Counted from the stretch's first letter, positions 8,378 through 16,223 are shown. The stretch is DNA of 64,000 nucleotides from JBOHUC01 sp050733935 (GCA_050733935.1 JBOHUC010000098.1:39253-103252); one strand, 5' to 3'. Made by a program: numbers and translations. The notes: generated from the letters alone by a model not told the origin.

Positions 8378-9247
8378 GTGCGCGAACGCCTGCTCGTGCG
8401 CGGCATCAAGCCGCGGAAGAAGTGGGGACAGAGCTTCCTCACGCGGCCCGAGATCGCGCGCAACATCGTCGAGGCCGTTCCGCTCACCGGCGACGAGCTC
8501 GTGGTCGAGATCGGTCCCGGCGCGGGCGCGCTGACCGGGCTCCTCGCGCAGCGGGCGGCGCGCGTCGTGGCGATCGAGTTCGACGAGGGCCTGGCCGAGC
8601 TCCTGACCGAGGATCTCGCCGAAGTCTCGCGCATCGAGATCGTGCGCTCGGACATCCGCGACATCCGGCTCGCCGACATCTGCGCGCGCACGGGCTACGA
8701 GCGGGCGACCGTGGTCGGCAACATCCCGTACTCGATCACGACTCCGATCCTCGAGTGGCTCATCGAAGAGCGCTCGCGCATCGCGGGCGCCGTCGTGCTC
8801 GTCCAGAAAGAATACGCGGACCGGCTCGCCGCCGCCCCCGACACCGAGGACTACAGCTCGCTCACGATCTTTGCGCGCTACTACATGAGGCTCGAGCCGC
8901 TGTTCCACGTTCCGCCCGGTGCGTTCTGGCCGCGGCCGGCGGTGGATTCGACGCTCATTCGCCTCCGCTTCCGTTCCGAGCCTCCGGTCGAGGTGCCGGA
9001 CGAGACGCGCTTGTTCGAGATCGTGCGCGCGGCGTTCGGGCAGCGGAGAAAGACGCTTGCGAATGCGCTTCTGCCGCTCTACGAACACGATCGCGGCAGG
9101 GTCGAGCGGCTCCTGCGCTCGGCGCACGTCGCAGGGAACCGAAGGGGCGAGACGCTCGACCTCGAGGAGTACGCGCGCATCGCCCGGCACGAAGCGCCGT
9201 ATCGGCCGGGCGTCGATCAAGCGAGCCCCGCGGAGGACTCCGCGTGA
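8378..9247 (+). CDS. rsmA: 16S rRNA (adenine1518-N6/adenine1519-N6)-dimethyltransferase
   Basis: 289 aa from GTG 8378. It dimethylates two adjacent adenosines in the 16S rRNA helix 45 loop using S-adenosylmethionine. Motifs: KPRKKWGQSFL (family N-terminus), VEIGPGAGALTG (SAM loop), AIEFDEGLAELL, the catalytic GNIPYSITTPIL (NIPY in place of the usual NLPY) and VQKEYADRLAA. The C-terminal domain with FGQRRKTLANAL is complete. The frame is open back to GTG 8279 and ATG 8294 inside tatD, but those residues are Arg/Pro-rich and unlike the family; the start is therefore uncertain. The stop overlaps the next gene's GTG. Confidence 0.9.
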   Translation: MRERLLVRGIKPRKKWGQSFLTRPEIARNIVEAVPLTGDELVVEIGPGAGALTGLLAQRAARVVAIEFDEGLAELLTEDLAEVSRIEIVRSDIRDIRLADICARTGYERATVVGNIPYSITTPILEWLIEERSRIAGAVVLVQKEYADRLAAAPDTEDYSSLTIFARYYMRLEPLFHVPPGAFWPRPAVDSTLIRLRFRSEPPVEVPDETRLFEIVRAAFGQRRKTLANALLPLYEHDRGRVERLLRSAHVAGNRRGETLDLEEYARIARHEAPYRPGVDQASPAEDSA

Positions 9248-10113
9248 GCCTGTTCGGCACTTCGGGATCCGGGCCCCTCGGACCGGATCCACCGGATCCT
9301 CCGGAACTCCCGGGACCTCTGGGACCGGAGGGCGCAGAAGGCGAGCGGGAGAGGAAGCCCTGGTACTCACCCTCGCGCCTCAAGACGTTCCTCGAATGCG
9401 CGAAGAAATACGAATTCCAGAACATCCTGAAGCGTCCCACCCGACCGCAGCCGCATTTCGATCTGGGCACGAACGTCCACGCAGCCCTACGCGAATGGTT
9501 GCGCCAGCCGCCGGTGATTCGGACGTGGGATGGATTGCTCGAGCTGTATCGCACCGAGTGGCGCAAGAACCAGCCCGCGTTCGCGACTCGCCCGCGCGAA
9601 GAGCTCCAGAAGTGGGGCGAACAGGGGAAGGCGATGCTGCGCCGCTTCGCGGACACGCTGCCCGACCAGCTCGAGCCGCTTGCGACCGAAAAGATGGTGC
9701 GAGTGGACTTCGGGGATGTGGTCGTGGGCGGTCGCGTGGATCGCGTGGACGAGCTGCCGGACAAGACACTCCGCGTGATCGATTACAAGACCGGCAAGTT
9801 TCCTAAGAACCCCGCGCGCACTCGCGAGGAAGACCTGGCTGCGGCGGTGTACGCGCGCGGCACGAGCGAAGCGTTCGTCGGCTTGCCCGTGAGCGAAGTC
9901 GAGTACCTGTACCTCGAACCGATGGAGCGGCTCGTCTTTCCCGTGGATGCGGCCTGGCAGGCGCACAAGGAGACGGTCGTGTCCGAGCTCGCGCGCCGGG
10001 CCATGGCGGCCGAAGCCGCAAAGAGCTTTCCGGCGCAGCCCTCGAATCTCTGCCAGTGGTGCGATTTCCTCGATGCGTGCGCGGAGGGGCGCGCGTTCCT
10101 CGATCGCGGATGA
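9244..10113 (+). CDS. Stand-alone PD-(D/E)XK nuclease with predicted 4Fe-4S cluster (AddB/Cas4-like)
   Basis: 289 aa from GTG 9244, overlapping the rsmA stop. Residues 1-38 are a Pro/Gly-rich linker. The rest matches the RecB/AddB-type nuclease domain: a Ser/Leu-rich SPSRLKTFLECAKKYEF with Cys52, GTNVHAALREW (His79), GGRVDRVDE (metal-binding Asp166/169), and VIDYKTGKF (Asp180, Lys182). Near the C-terminus CQWCDFLDAC gives Cys270, Cys273 and Cys279; with Cys52 this is the four-cysteine staple of Fe-S nucleases. Such proteins are usually domains of AddAB or Cas4; here there is no helicase or cas gene beside it. Likely DNA repair. Confidence 0.82.
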   Translation: MSLFGTSGSGPLGPDPPDPPELPGPLGPEGAEGERERKPWYSPSRLKTFLECAKKYEFQNILKRPTRPQPHFDLGTNVHAALREWLRQPPVIRTWDGLLELYRTEWRKNQPAFATRPREELQKWGEQGKAMLRRFADTLPDQLEPLATEKMVRVDFGDVVVGGRVDRVDELPDKTLRVIDYKTGKFPKNPARTREEDLAAAVYARGTSEAFVGLPVSEVEYLYLEPMERLVFPVDAAWQAHKETVVSELARRAMAAEAAKSFPAQPSNLCQWCDFLDACAEGRAFLDRG

Positions 10114-10164
10114 TGCGTCGGGTTTCGATCTCCGGATTCGTCCTCTACAGCCTCCAGTAATCCG

Positions 10165-10740
10165 ATGGACGTGCCGCTCGATTCCTTCATCCCGCATCCG
10201 TACGTGCGCGAGCGCTTCGAGACGACGATCCGAGCGCCTGCGGCGCTCGTGCTGGGCGTCGCCCGAAGCTTCGACATGCAATCGCCCCCGCTCGTCCGCG
10301 CGATCATTCGGCTTCGGGAGAGATTCATGGGCGCGCAGGGGACTCCACGCACCCCTCGGGGACTCGTGGACGAGATGCTCGGGCTGGGGTGGGGCCTTCT
10401 CGTGGATCGCCCAGGCGAATTGGTCATCATGGGGGCGAGCTGTCAGCCGTGGTTACCCGACGTGGTGTTCACGGCCGTTCCTTCGGCTCACTTCCGGTCC
10501 TACGCGGAACCCGATCGCGTGAAGATCGCGTGGACGCTGGAAGCGAGAGAGCTCGACCTTGCCGTGACTCGCTTCGGTCAGGAGACGCGGGTGGTGGCGA
10601 CGGATGGCGGAGCACGGATCAAGTTCCGAAACTACTGGCGCTGGGCGCGCTTCGGGATCGTGGCCATCCGGCTCGTGCTCCTGCCTGAGATCCGAAAGGC
10701 CGCAGAACGTGAGTGGCGGCGAGGGGGTGGCGCTCGATGA
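10165..10740 (+). CDS. SRPBCC-like/DUF2867-like hypothetical protein
   Basis: 191 aa. The pattern of an N-terminal FETTIRAPAALVLGVAR, a central LLVDRPGELVIMGASCQPW, an ETRVVATDGGARIKFRNYWRW and a C-terminal amphipathic helix is that of small StAR/SRPBCC-like ligand-binding proteins that follow this order in many genomes. No catalytic residue can be named. The stop overlaps the start of the following lipoprotein gene (ATGA at 10737). Function unknown. Confidence 0.6.
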   Translation: MDVPLDSFIPHPYVRERFETTIRAPAALVLGVARSFDMQSPPLVRAIIRLRERFMGAQGTPRTPRGLVDEMLGLGWGLLVDRPGELVIMGASCQPWLPDVVFTAVPSAHFRSYAEPDRVKIAWTLEARELDLAVTRFGQETRVVATDGGARIKFRNYWRWARFGIVAIRLVLLPEIRKAAEREWRRGGGAR

Positions 10741-11412
10741 AGCGAGTGTTCCGACAATGGGTCCTTCGGCTGGCCCTGGGGCTGGTCCTGATTGGAGCGT
10801 GCCACGGTCAGCTGCACGCCTGTTCGTGTATCAGGACCGACTACGGATTCCTTTACCGGGACCATGTCGAGTTGCCTCGCAACGCTGTGGGCGTCCCGTG
10901 GTGGGGCTCCCTGGATTGGGCCAACGATCGGTTCTGGTTGCCCGATTCCGCCGCGTTTCTCATCGAAGTGCGGAAGGGCGACGCATGGAAGCCCGTACCG
11001 ACACGTCTCAGCTTCGTACAGCACGAGCTGACGAACCGTAGTCCCAAGTGGCGGCAACCGCCACTCGTGATGGTCGCTCCCGAAGGTCCTCATCGTGATG
11101 GAGCTGCCGAAAAGGCAGCAAGCTTGGGCGGATGCCCTGTTGTACACGGTGTTCGTCGACGACCAGGGCATGTGGCGCCCGGACAAGAGTCTCTGCAGTG
11201 AGACTCCACCTGGGATGAGCCACACAGGCTGGGGCAAGGAAGTGCTCTTCTCGTTTTGCGCGAACATCCCGGGAGACTACGGGCCGCCGGTGCCGCACGC
11301 AGAGAGTCTCCTCCCGGAGGGGCGGCACACCGTTCGGATGGTGGCATGGCTCCCCGGGACTTCCGAACAGATGAAGAGCACGACGAGCGTCGTCCTTTCA
11401 TGCCAGGAGTAG
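10737..11412 (+). pseudogene. Lipoprotein gene of unknown function, interrupted by a frameshift near 11083
   Basis: The ATG at 10737 opens a lipoprotein signal (LALGLVLIGAC, lipobox IGAC). This frame encodes plausible protein to about 11085, then turns into Arg/Gly-rich shadow sequence ending at 11201. From about 11086 the next frame takes over with good protein (VLIVMELPKRQQAWADALLY, VDDQGMWRPDKS) to a stop at 11412. Removing one G in the GAAGG at 11082-11086 joins both parts without a gap. It is either a real frameshift mutation or a sequence error. The stretch is visibly less GC-rich than its neighbours, which fits acquired DNA. Confidence 0.6.
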
Positions 11413-11416
11413 CCTG

Positions 11417-11785
11417 ATGAAGGAACTCGTCACACTCCGGCGGTTCGACACGCCGGACGAAGTTCGCGAAATGCCGTTCGGGCGCTTCGAGATCGTGCGC
11501 GCGGGTGGGCTCACGATCGGCCGCGCCACGTATCAGCCCGGATGGAAGTGGTCGGAGCACGTGGGACCGCAGGTCGGAGCCCGCCGATGCGACGTCGAGC
11601 ACGTCGGGCTCGTCGTGAGCGGGACCGCCGCCGTGGCGTTCGAAGACGGGACCGTGGTCGAGCTTCGGGCGGGAGAAGTGTTCCACGTGCCTGCCACGCC
11701 GCATGACAGCTGGGTGGTCGGGAACGAGCCCTACGTGTCCCTCCACCTCATGGGGGCCGCCGCTTACGCGAAGGACCCGGGTTGA
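11417..11785 (+). CDS. Cupin-domain protein
   Basis: 122 aa. A single small beta-barrel: PGWKWSEHVGPQVGA then CDVEHVGLVVSGTAAVAFEDG (cupin motif 1 with His and Glu-type ligands partly present) and the second motif GEVFHVPATPHDSWVVG with two histidines. Such short cupins bind a divalent metal or small molecule and act as regulatory or sugar-binding proteins. Preceded by GGAG at the lipoprotein stop. Exact role unknown. Confidence 0.78.
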   Translation: MKELVTLRRFDTPDEVREMPFGRFEIVRAGGLTIGRATYQPGWKWSEHVGPQVGARRCDVEHVGLVVSGTAAVAFEDGTVVELRAGEVFHVPATPHDSWVVGNEPYVSLHLMGAAAYAKDPG

Positions 11786-11817
11786 TGCCGCAGCCGCATT
11801 CCTGAGATGCGCGCGCG

Positions 11818-11846
11818 TTGACGCACGGCGCCCGGCCCGATAGGTT
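11818..11846 (+). promoter_or_regulatory. Promoter for the YibQ-like deacetylase gene, leaderless geometry
   Basis: TTGACG (11818-11823), 17-base spacer, TAGGTT (11841-11846), then six bases to ATG 11853. Transcription starting 7 bases after the -10 box would begin at the A of the start codon. Confidence 0.55.
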
Positions 11847-11852
11847 GCCGAC

Positions 11853-13166
11853 ATGGCGCGCACCCTGAGACGAAGCCGCGGACGGAACTCGACCGCGCTC
11901 GTCCTTTTCCTCGCCGTCGTCGCGATCCTCACGTTCGCCGGTGGAGTCGCCGTGCTGCACGGGCGCTCCGAGGAGGGTCTGATCCTGCGCGCGCGCGTGG
12001 GACTTCCCGTCGATCGCGTCGCGCTGACCCGCACGATCGGAAAGATCGCCCACCGCACGTTCAGCGAATTCGGTGTTCCGCTCGGGGCCCAGGTGGCGAA
12101 GGATCGCCGGGGCAAACAGGTGGACGCGCTCGACCCGCCGCGCTCTCTCTATGCAGGGACGACCGCGAATGCCTCGGGTCGCGGGGAGAAGCGCGAGGCC
12201 GGCTGGGTCGTGGACGGTAAGGGGTCGCGCGGTCCTGCACGACCGCCGATCGTCTGGACCGCCTACCTCCCCGGCCGGGCCTCGACTCTTCAGCTCAACG
12301 CCCGAATGAGCGAGAACCTGCGAGCGAAAGGGGCGGCAGTGCTCGACGCGTGGGAGGACACGCTCGCGACCGCAGGCTCCCAGGTGCACCTCGTGCTCGG
12401 CGCAGGAAACATCGCGACCCACGAGATCCGGCTCGAGCGGCGCACCGATGCGGTGGGGGCACGTGGCTACGAATCCGCGCGGCTAATGCTGGTCGTGGAT
12501 GCGTTCGCGTCTCCCGGGGCGGACACCCTCGGCGCGTCGTTCCTGAACCTCGACGTGCCGCTCACGGTCGCCGTCCTCCCGCAGTCGAAGTCGACCAAGG
12601 CCTGGGGCGAGCGCTTGAAGCGCGCCGGACACGAAGTGCTGCTCCAGATCCCGATGGAGCCGCTCAATTATCCGCAGCGCGATCCGGGGCCCGGTGCGGT
12701 ACTCGTCGACATGCCTTCGGGACAGATTCAGCGCCTCGTCAAACGGCACCTGTCCGAGGTGTCGCCCGCTACGGGGGCCACGAGCTACATGGGGGCGATG
12801 GCGCTCTCCGACGTGGCCGCGATGACGGCCGTCATGAACGAGCTCAAGCGGGCAGAAGTCTATTACCTGGATGCGCGCACGATTCCCGGCTCGATCGCGG
12901 CCGAGCGCGCGGCGCAGGAAGGCGTGACGTGCTTCCGGGTGGACCAGCGACTCGAAACTCCAGGGAAATACGAAACGCAGGTGAAGATGCTCGGGAAGCA
13001 ACTCGAGGCGGCCGTGGACCTCGCGCGGCGGCGCGGTTACGCGATCGTTCTCGTCCACCCCGACAAACCGTCGCTCGCGGTCCTCAGGCGCGACGTGCCG
13101 AAGCTCCTTCGCTCCGGCGTGCGCTTCGAGAGGCTTTCGAGCCTACTCAAGCCGCAGGCCCTTTGA
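11853..13166 (+). CDS. Divergent polysaccharide deacetylase (YibQ/DUF610 family)
   Basis: 437 aa. An N-terminal membrane anchor (STALVLFLAVVAILTFAGGVAVL) is followed by about 180 residues of low similarity and then the deacetylase-like barrel: VPLTVAVLPQSKSTKAW, GHEVLLQIPMEP, SYMGAMALSD, AEVYYLDARTIPGS and YAIVLVHPDKPSL. These are the landmarks of the divergent, YibQ-type NodB-like family, thought to act on periplasmic glycans or peptidoglycan; several canonical metal ligands of classical NodB enzymes are replaced in this family. Its C-terminus overlaps the possible start of the next membrane protein gene. Confidence 0.8.
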   Translation: MARTLRRSRGRNSTALVLFLAVVAILTFAGGVAVLHGRSEEGLILRARVGLPVDRVALTRTIGKIAHRTFSEFGVPLGAQVAKDRRGKQVDALDPPRSLYAGTTANASGRGEKREAGWVVDGKGSRGPARPPIVWTAYLPGRASTLQLNARMSENLRAKGAAVLDAWEDTLATAGSQVHLVLGAGNIATHEIRLERRTDAVGARGYESARLMLVVDAFASPGADTLGASFLNLDVPLTVAVLPQSKSTKAWGERLKRAGHEVLLQIPMEPLNYPQRDPGPGAVLVDMPSGQIQRLVKRHLSEVSPATGATSYMGAMALSDVAAMTAVMNELKRAEVYYLDARTIPGSIAAERAAQEGVTCFRVDQRLETPGKYETQVKMLGKQLEAAVDLARRRGYAIVLVHPDKPSLAVLRRDVPKLLRSGVRFERLSSLLKPQAL

Positions 13167-13183
13167 GCGGGGGACGCGCGACC

Positions 13184-13546
13184 GTGTACGAACAACTCGC
13201 TGGACCGCTCCTCTCGACCCGCGCCTTCCTGCGTCGGGTCGGCCGGCACTGGAGTGTTGCGATCGGCGTCCTCGCCGTCTCCGAGCTCGCCGGCGTTCTC
13301 GGCTTTCACTTCCTGGGCGGAGAGTCGTGGATCGACGGGTTCCTCGACTCGTCCATGCTCCTCGGCGGCATGGGTCTCGTCGGAGACATCCGATCGCCGA
13401 GTGGCAAACTCTTCGCGTCCTTCTTTGCGCTCTATGCGGGAATCGTGTTCCTCGGCGCCGGAGCCCTCTTCATCGCACCGTTCATCCATCGCGTGCTCCA
13501 CATCCTCCATCTGGACGAGGAGCGTCGCGGGCGTTCGAGCCGCTAG
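13184..13546 (+). CDS. Two-helix membrane protein resembling an ion-channel pore with a degenerate filter
   Basis: 120 aa from GTG 13184 (a TTG at 13163 overlapping the previous stop is the alternative). Two transmembrane helices (VAIGVLAVSELAGVLGFHFL and SFFALYAGIVFLGAGALFIA) flank a short loop with a possible re-entrant helix, GGMGLVGDIRSPSGKLFASF. This spacing mimics the helix-pore-helix unit of two-TM potassium channels, in which TVGYGD is followed by T..GK(L/I)F..FYAL, but the filter here reads GMGLVGD, so selective K+ conduction is not expected. Its stop overlaps the stop of the converging gene. Function unknown. Confidence 0.6.
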   Translation: MYEQLAGPLLSTRAFLRRVGRHWSVAIGVLAVSELAGVLGFHFLGGESWIDGFLDSSMLLGGMGLVGDIRSPSGKLFASFFALYAGIVFLGAGALFIAPFIHRVLHILHLDEERRGRSSR

Positions 13547-14034
13547 GTTCGGGATGCGATCCAGCCCGCGAGAACGAGAATCGTGCCCATGAGGAGCGTC
13601 CCTCCGACCAGGATCCAGCCCGCACGCGGGTGATCCGGCGAGCACACGCCGCGCCCCGCCGCGGGACCAAGCCCGAACACAAGAAGCGACCACGGCATCA
13701 TCCAGGCGGTCGACATTCCGGATTCGGACCATGCGCCCGGAGCGGAGAGACCGGCCCACGCGAGCAGGAGTCCTGCGAGGAGCGCGCCCGAGGTGTACAC
13801 GCTCCAGCGCGGATAACGCGTCCGCGGGGCGAGCCACCACGCCATCGCGAGCGTGCCGAGCCCGAAAGCTGCGGCCGCCAGGAGCGCACCTTCGCGTGTC
13901 GTCTTTCCAGTTGCATGACCAGCGATCGCCGCGGCCATCGTGGCTGCGAGCAGGATGAGGGCGCCGAGCGCGGCGCCGCGCGCAGTTCGCGGCGAACGTG
14001 GATGCCGTTCGATTCCCGGGTTTCCGGCGTTCAT
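13543..14034 (-). CDS. Four-helix membrane protein of unknown function
   Basis: 163 aa. Four hydrophobic segments are visible (AALGALILLAATMAAAIAGH, GALLAAAAFGLGTLAMAWWL, SGALLAGLLLAWAGL plus MPWSLLVFGLG, and WILVGGTLLMGTILVLAGW). It follows the HTH and membrane genes on the same strand with an 18-base gap and a GGAGG-like ribosome binding site, so it is probably the third gene of that operon, whose membrane proteins may be the controlled function. No family recognised. Confidence 0.6.
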   Translation of the reverse strand: MNAGNPGIERHPRSPRTARGAALGALILLAATMAAAIAGHATGKTTREGALLAAAAFGLGTLAMAWWLAPRTRYPRWSVYTSGALLAGLLLAWAGLSAPGAWSESGMSTAWMMPWSLLVFGLGPAAGRGVCSPDHPRAGWILVGGTLLMGTILVLAGWIASRT

Positions 14035-14052
14035 GGAATCCTCCTTTCGACC

Positions 14053-14253
14053 TCAGCGCTCTGCATCTTCTTCGAACACTTCCTCGATTCGCTTCCCGAA
14101 CAGCCGCGCGATCCGAAACGCGAGCGGCAAGCTCGGGTCGTACTTTTCGGTCTCGATCGCGTTCACGGTCTGGCGTGACACGCGGAGCCGGCTGGCCAAG
14201 TCTCCTTGAGACCACTCGCGCGCGGCCCGCAGCGAGCGAAGGTGGTTCCTCAT
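14053..14253 (-). CDS. Small XRE/Cro-type HTH regulator
   Basis: 66 aa, a single HTH domain: LRAAREWSQGDLASRLRVSRQTVNAIETEKYDPSLPLAFRIARLF. This exact type (YozG-like) is widespread next to small integral membrane proteins with which it forms regulator/membrane pairs; the sequence here fits that family closely. It lies between two membrane-protein genes, 10 bases after the first. It probably represses the operon through the near-palindrome around the -35 box at 14680-14696. Confidence 0.88.
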   Translation of the reverse strand: MRNHLRSLRAAREWSQGDLASRLRVSRQTVNAIETEKYDPSLPLAFRIARLFGKRIEEVFEEDAER

Positions 14254-14263
14254 CGCCGCCGCG

Positions 14264-14659
14264 TCACCGGTAACGTCGGTGGCTGATCAGGAGCCCGATC
14301 GCCCACAGCCCGCACATCACCGGCCACACGATCGTGCCCCACTCGATGTCCGGAAGCCCCGCGCCGACCAGGAACCCGTAGCCGGTCGCGAGAATCCCCG
14401 TGCCGCCGAAGCTGAACGCGAGCGCCTCGAGATGCATGCGCTGCTGGAGCTCGTCGAGGCGCCGGATGGAGCTGAACATTCCGAGGATCAAGGCGGCCGA
14501 AGCGGCGCCTTGAACGAGGGCGACCGCAATCCGTCCCGGTGATTCCTTGGGCATCGTCTTTCCGAGAAAGGCGCCGCCGAGGATGATCGCGGCGATGACG
14601 AGCGCGAACGCCAGGAACCGCGGGTCTTCGCAGGACCAGATACTGCGCTTTTCGTTCAT
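14264..14659 (-). CDS. Four-helix membrane protein, partner of the HTH regulator
   Basis: 131 aa. Segments: FLAFALVIAAIILGGAFLG, IAVALVQGAASAALILGMF, LEALAFSFGGTGILATGYGF and GTIVWPVMCGLWAIGLLI. The loop SIRRLDELQQRMHLEAL is a typical conserved signature of the membrane partner of YozG-like regulators (R..DELQR.I...A). The role of these pairs is not established. The ATG at 14659 lies about 7 bases after the -10 box, so it is probably translated from a leaderless mRNA. Confidence 0.75.
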   Translation of the reverse strand: MNEKRSIWSCEDPRFLAFALVIAAIILGGAFLGKTMPKESPGRIAVALVQGAASAALILGMFSSIRRLDELQQRMHLEALAFSFGGTGILATGYGFLVGAGLPDIEWGTIVWPVMCGLWAIGLLISHRRYR

Positions 14660-14666
14660 GCCCGGG

Positions 14667-14696
14667 ACTGTAAAGGATCCTTGTCAGGCTGTCAAG
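14667..14696 (-). promoter_or_regulatory. Promoter and candidate operators of the HTH/membrane operon
   Basis: Minus strand: TTGACA (14695-14690), 17-base spacer, TACAGT (14672-14667), 7 bases to ATG 14659. A near-perfect inverted repeat overlaps the -35 box (CTTGTCAG and CTGTCAAG around one base, 14680-14696), and the spacer holds the palindrome AAGGATCCTT (14673-14682). Either could be the binding site of the co-encoded HTH protein. Confidence 0.6.
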
Positions 14697-14724
14697 CGTG
14701 CTTTACATGGTCGGCGGGCTCGGC

Positions 14725-14870
14725 GCAACTTGCCCCGGGGCAACCTGCTGCGCAGCAACCTGGGGGTCCGCCAACTTGCCGCAGGGCAACCTGCTGCGCA
14801 AGCAACCTGGGGGTCCCCCAACTTGCCCCGGGGCAACCTGCCGTGCGGCAACCTGCCCGTGGAGCAACCC
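14725..14870. repeat. Iterated GCAACYTG repeat (15-16 bp period) with TTGCC/GGCAA hairpins
   Basis: About ten copies of CAACYTG recur every 15-16 bases. Two perfect 14-base palindromes TTGCCCCGGGGCAA (14730-14743, 14823-14836) and one TTGCC-GCAG-GGCAA (14776-14789) are included, as is GGGGGTCC twice. The tract fills the gap between the divergent HTH operon and lepB. All frames are open through it, so long reading frames across it are not evidence of coding. The same element type occurs at 53255 and 62534. Confidence 0.8.
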
Positions 14871-14886
14871 TGCTATCCTGCTTTCC

Positions 14887-15495
14887 GTGAACCCCACCGC
14901 GAGCCGCGCCCGGAAGCGAATACTCGAACTCCTCGTGATCGGAGCCGCCGTGCTCCTTCAGTTCGCGGCGCGCTCGTCGCTCGCGGATCACTACATCGTT
15001 CCCACGGGCTCGATGGAGCAGACGATCCACCCTGGCGACCGCATCCTGGTCGACAAGAGGGCCTACGGCCTGCGGGTGCCCTTCACGCGACTCGAGCTCG
15101 TTCCGGGCGCCCGTCCTGCGCGGGGCGAGATCGCGGTGTTCGATTCCCCGGAGAATGGTATCCGGCTCATCAAGCGCGTGGTCGCGATCTCCGGCGACGT
15201 GGTCGAAGTGCGAAAGGGCCGGGTGATCGTGAACGGCAAGCCGCTCGCGCTCCCTCCCGACGGACAGCACGAGCGCTTCGGCGCGCGCACCTCGGACCTC
15301 GAGCTCTGCTTCGGCGGTGGACCCGACATCGGACCGGTGCGGGTGCCCGACGGCTCGGTGCTCCTCCTCGGAGATGCGCGTGGGAACAGCCGCGATGGCC
15401 GCACGTTCGGCTTCGTCCGGGAGGACCGGCTCTACGCGCGTGCGATCTCGGTCTTCTTCCGAACTGACCGGGGATTCGTCTGGCAGACGCTGTGA
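14887..15495 (+). CDS. lepB: Signal peptidase I
   Basis: 202 aa from GTG 14887. Cleaves signal peptides of exported proteins at the outer face of the membrane. One N-terminal transmembrane segment (ILELLVIGAAVLLQFAA), box B PTGSMEQTIHPGD with catalytic Ser42, box D GIRLIKRVVAISGD with the general-base Lys96, and box E LLGDARGNSRDGRTFG are all present. TATCCT ends 7 bases before the GTG, again a leaderless-like layout. Readings that start further upstream cross the repeat tract and are artefacts. It overlaps the racemase-like gene by 4 bases. Confidence 0.92.
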   Translation: MNPTASRARKRILELLVIGAAVLLQFAARSSLADHYIVPTGSMEQTIHPGDRILVDKRAYGLRVPFTRLELVPGARPARGEIAVFDSPENGIRLIKRVVAISGDVVEVRKGRVIVNGKPLALPPDGQHERFGARTSDLELCFGGGPDIGPVRVPDGSVLLLGDARGNSRDGRTFGFVREDRLYARAISVFFRTDRGFVWQTL

Positions 15496-16223
15496 CCGCC
15501 GACCGCGCCGACCGCGCCGACCGCGCGCGTCGCGTGGCCGGCATCATCGGCGGCATCGGCCCCGAATCGACGCTCGACTACTACCGCCAGATCATCGACC
15601 GCTACCGCGCTCGCGCGGGGAACGGCCGATACCCCCACGTCCTCATCAACAGCATCGACGCCGAGACCGTCGTCCCGCTCGTCCTGGCCGGGGAGCTGCC
15701 GCGGCTTGCCGAAATCCTGTCGGCCGAGGTCGAGCGGCTCGCGTCCGCCGGGGCGACGTTCGCCCTCCTCGCCGCGAACACGCCGCATATCGTGTTCGAT
15801 GACCTGAAGGCGCGCTCGCGGATCCCGCTCTTGAGCATCGTCGAGGCAACCGCGGACGCCGCGCGGGCGCGCGGACTCACGAGGCCCGCGCTCCTCGGCA
15901 CGCGCCCGACGATGCAGGGGCGCTTCTTCCCGGAAGTGTTCCGGAAGGCGAGCCTCGATCTCGTGGTTCCGCGCCCCGACGAGCAGGAGGTGGTGCACGA
16001 GATCTACATGGTGGAGCTGTTCCGCGGCGTGTTCCGGCCAGAGTCGCGCGAGCGGATTTGTAACGTGATGGATCGGCTCGCAGCCGAAGAGAGAGCCGAC
16101 AGCGTCATTCTGGGCGGCACCGAGCTTCCGCTCCTCATGCGTGAAGTCGAACACCGGACGCCGCCGTTCCTCGACACGACGAAAATCCACGTCGAGCGGA
16201 TCGTGGACGAGCTTTTGTCCTGA
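15492..16223 (+). CDS. Aspartate/glutamate racemase-family protein lacking both catalytic cysteines
   Basis: 243 aa from GTG 15492, overlapping the lepB stop. The two-domain fold is clear: VAGIIGGIGPESTLDYY at the N-terminus and VILGGTELPLLM near the C-terminus. In racemases one Cys precedes the NTxH motif and a second sits in GCTE; here the first position is Ala95 (AANTPHIV) and the second Gly209 (GGTELPL). Classical two-base racemisation therefore cannot operate as in the family model; the protein may bind amino acids or do other chemistry. The N-terminus is encoded by a 9-base repeat (ADR units). Confidence 0.8.
   Translation: MTADRADRADRARRVAGIIGGIGPESTLDYYRQIIDRYRARAGNGRYPHVLINSIDAETVVPLVLAGELPRLAEILSAEVERLASAGATFALLAANTPHIVFDDLKARSRIPLLSIVEATADAARARGLTRPALLGTRPTMQGRFFPEVFRKASLDLVVPRPDEQEVVHEIYMVELFRGVFRPESRERICNVMDRLAAEERADSVILGGTELPLLMREVEHRTPPFLDTTKIHVERIVDELLS

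Noticed and set aside
14725..14870. CRISPR-like or attC-like array in the repeat before lepB
   Set aside because: Unit length 15-16 bases with no variable spacers of CRISPR length and no integrase nearby.
14547..15467. Plus-strand reading with pentapeptide-like units across the repeat tract and lepB
   Set aside because: The pattern comes from the 15-base DNA repeat; the lepB frame with all catalytic motifs is different.
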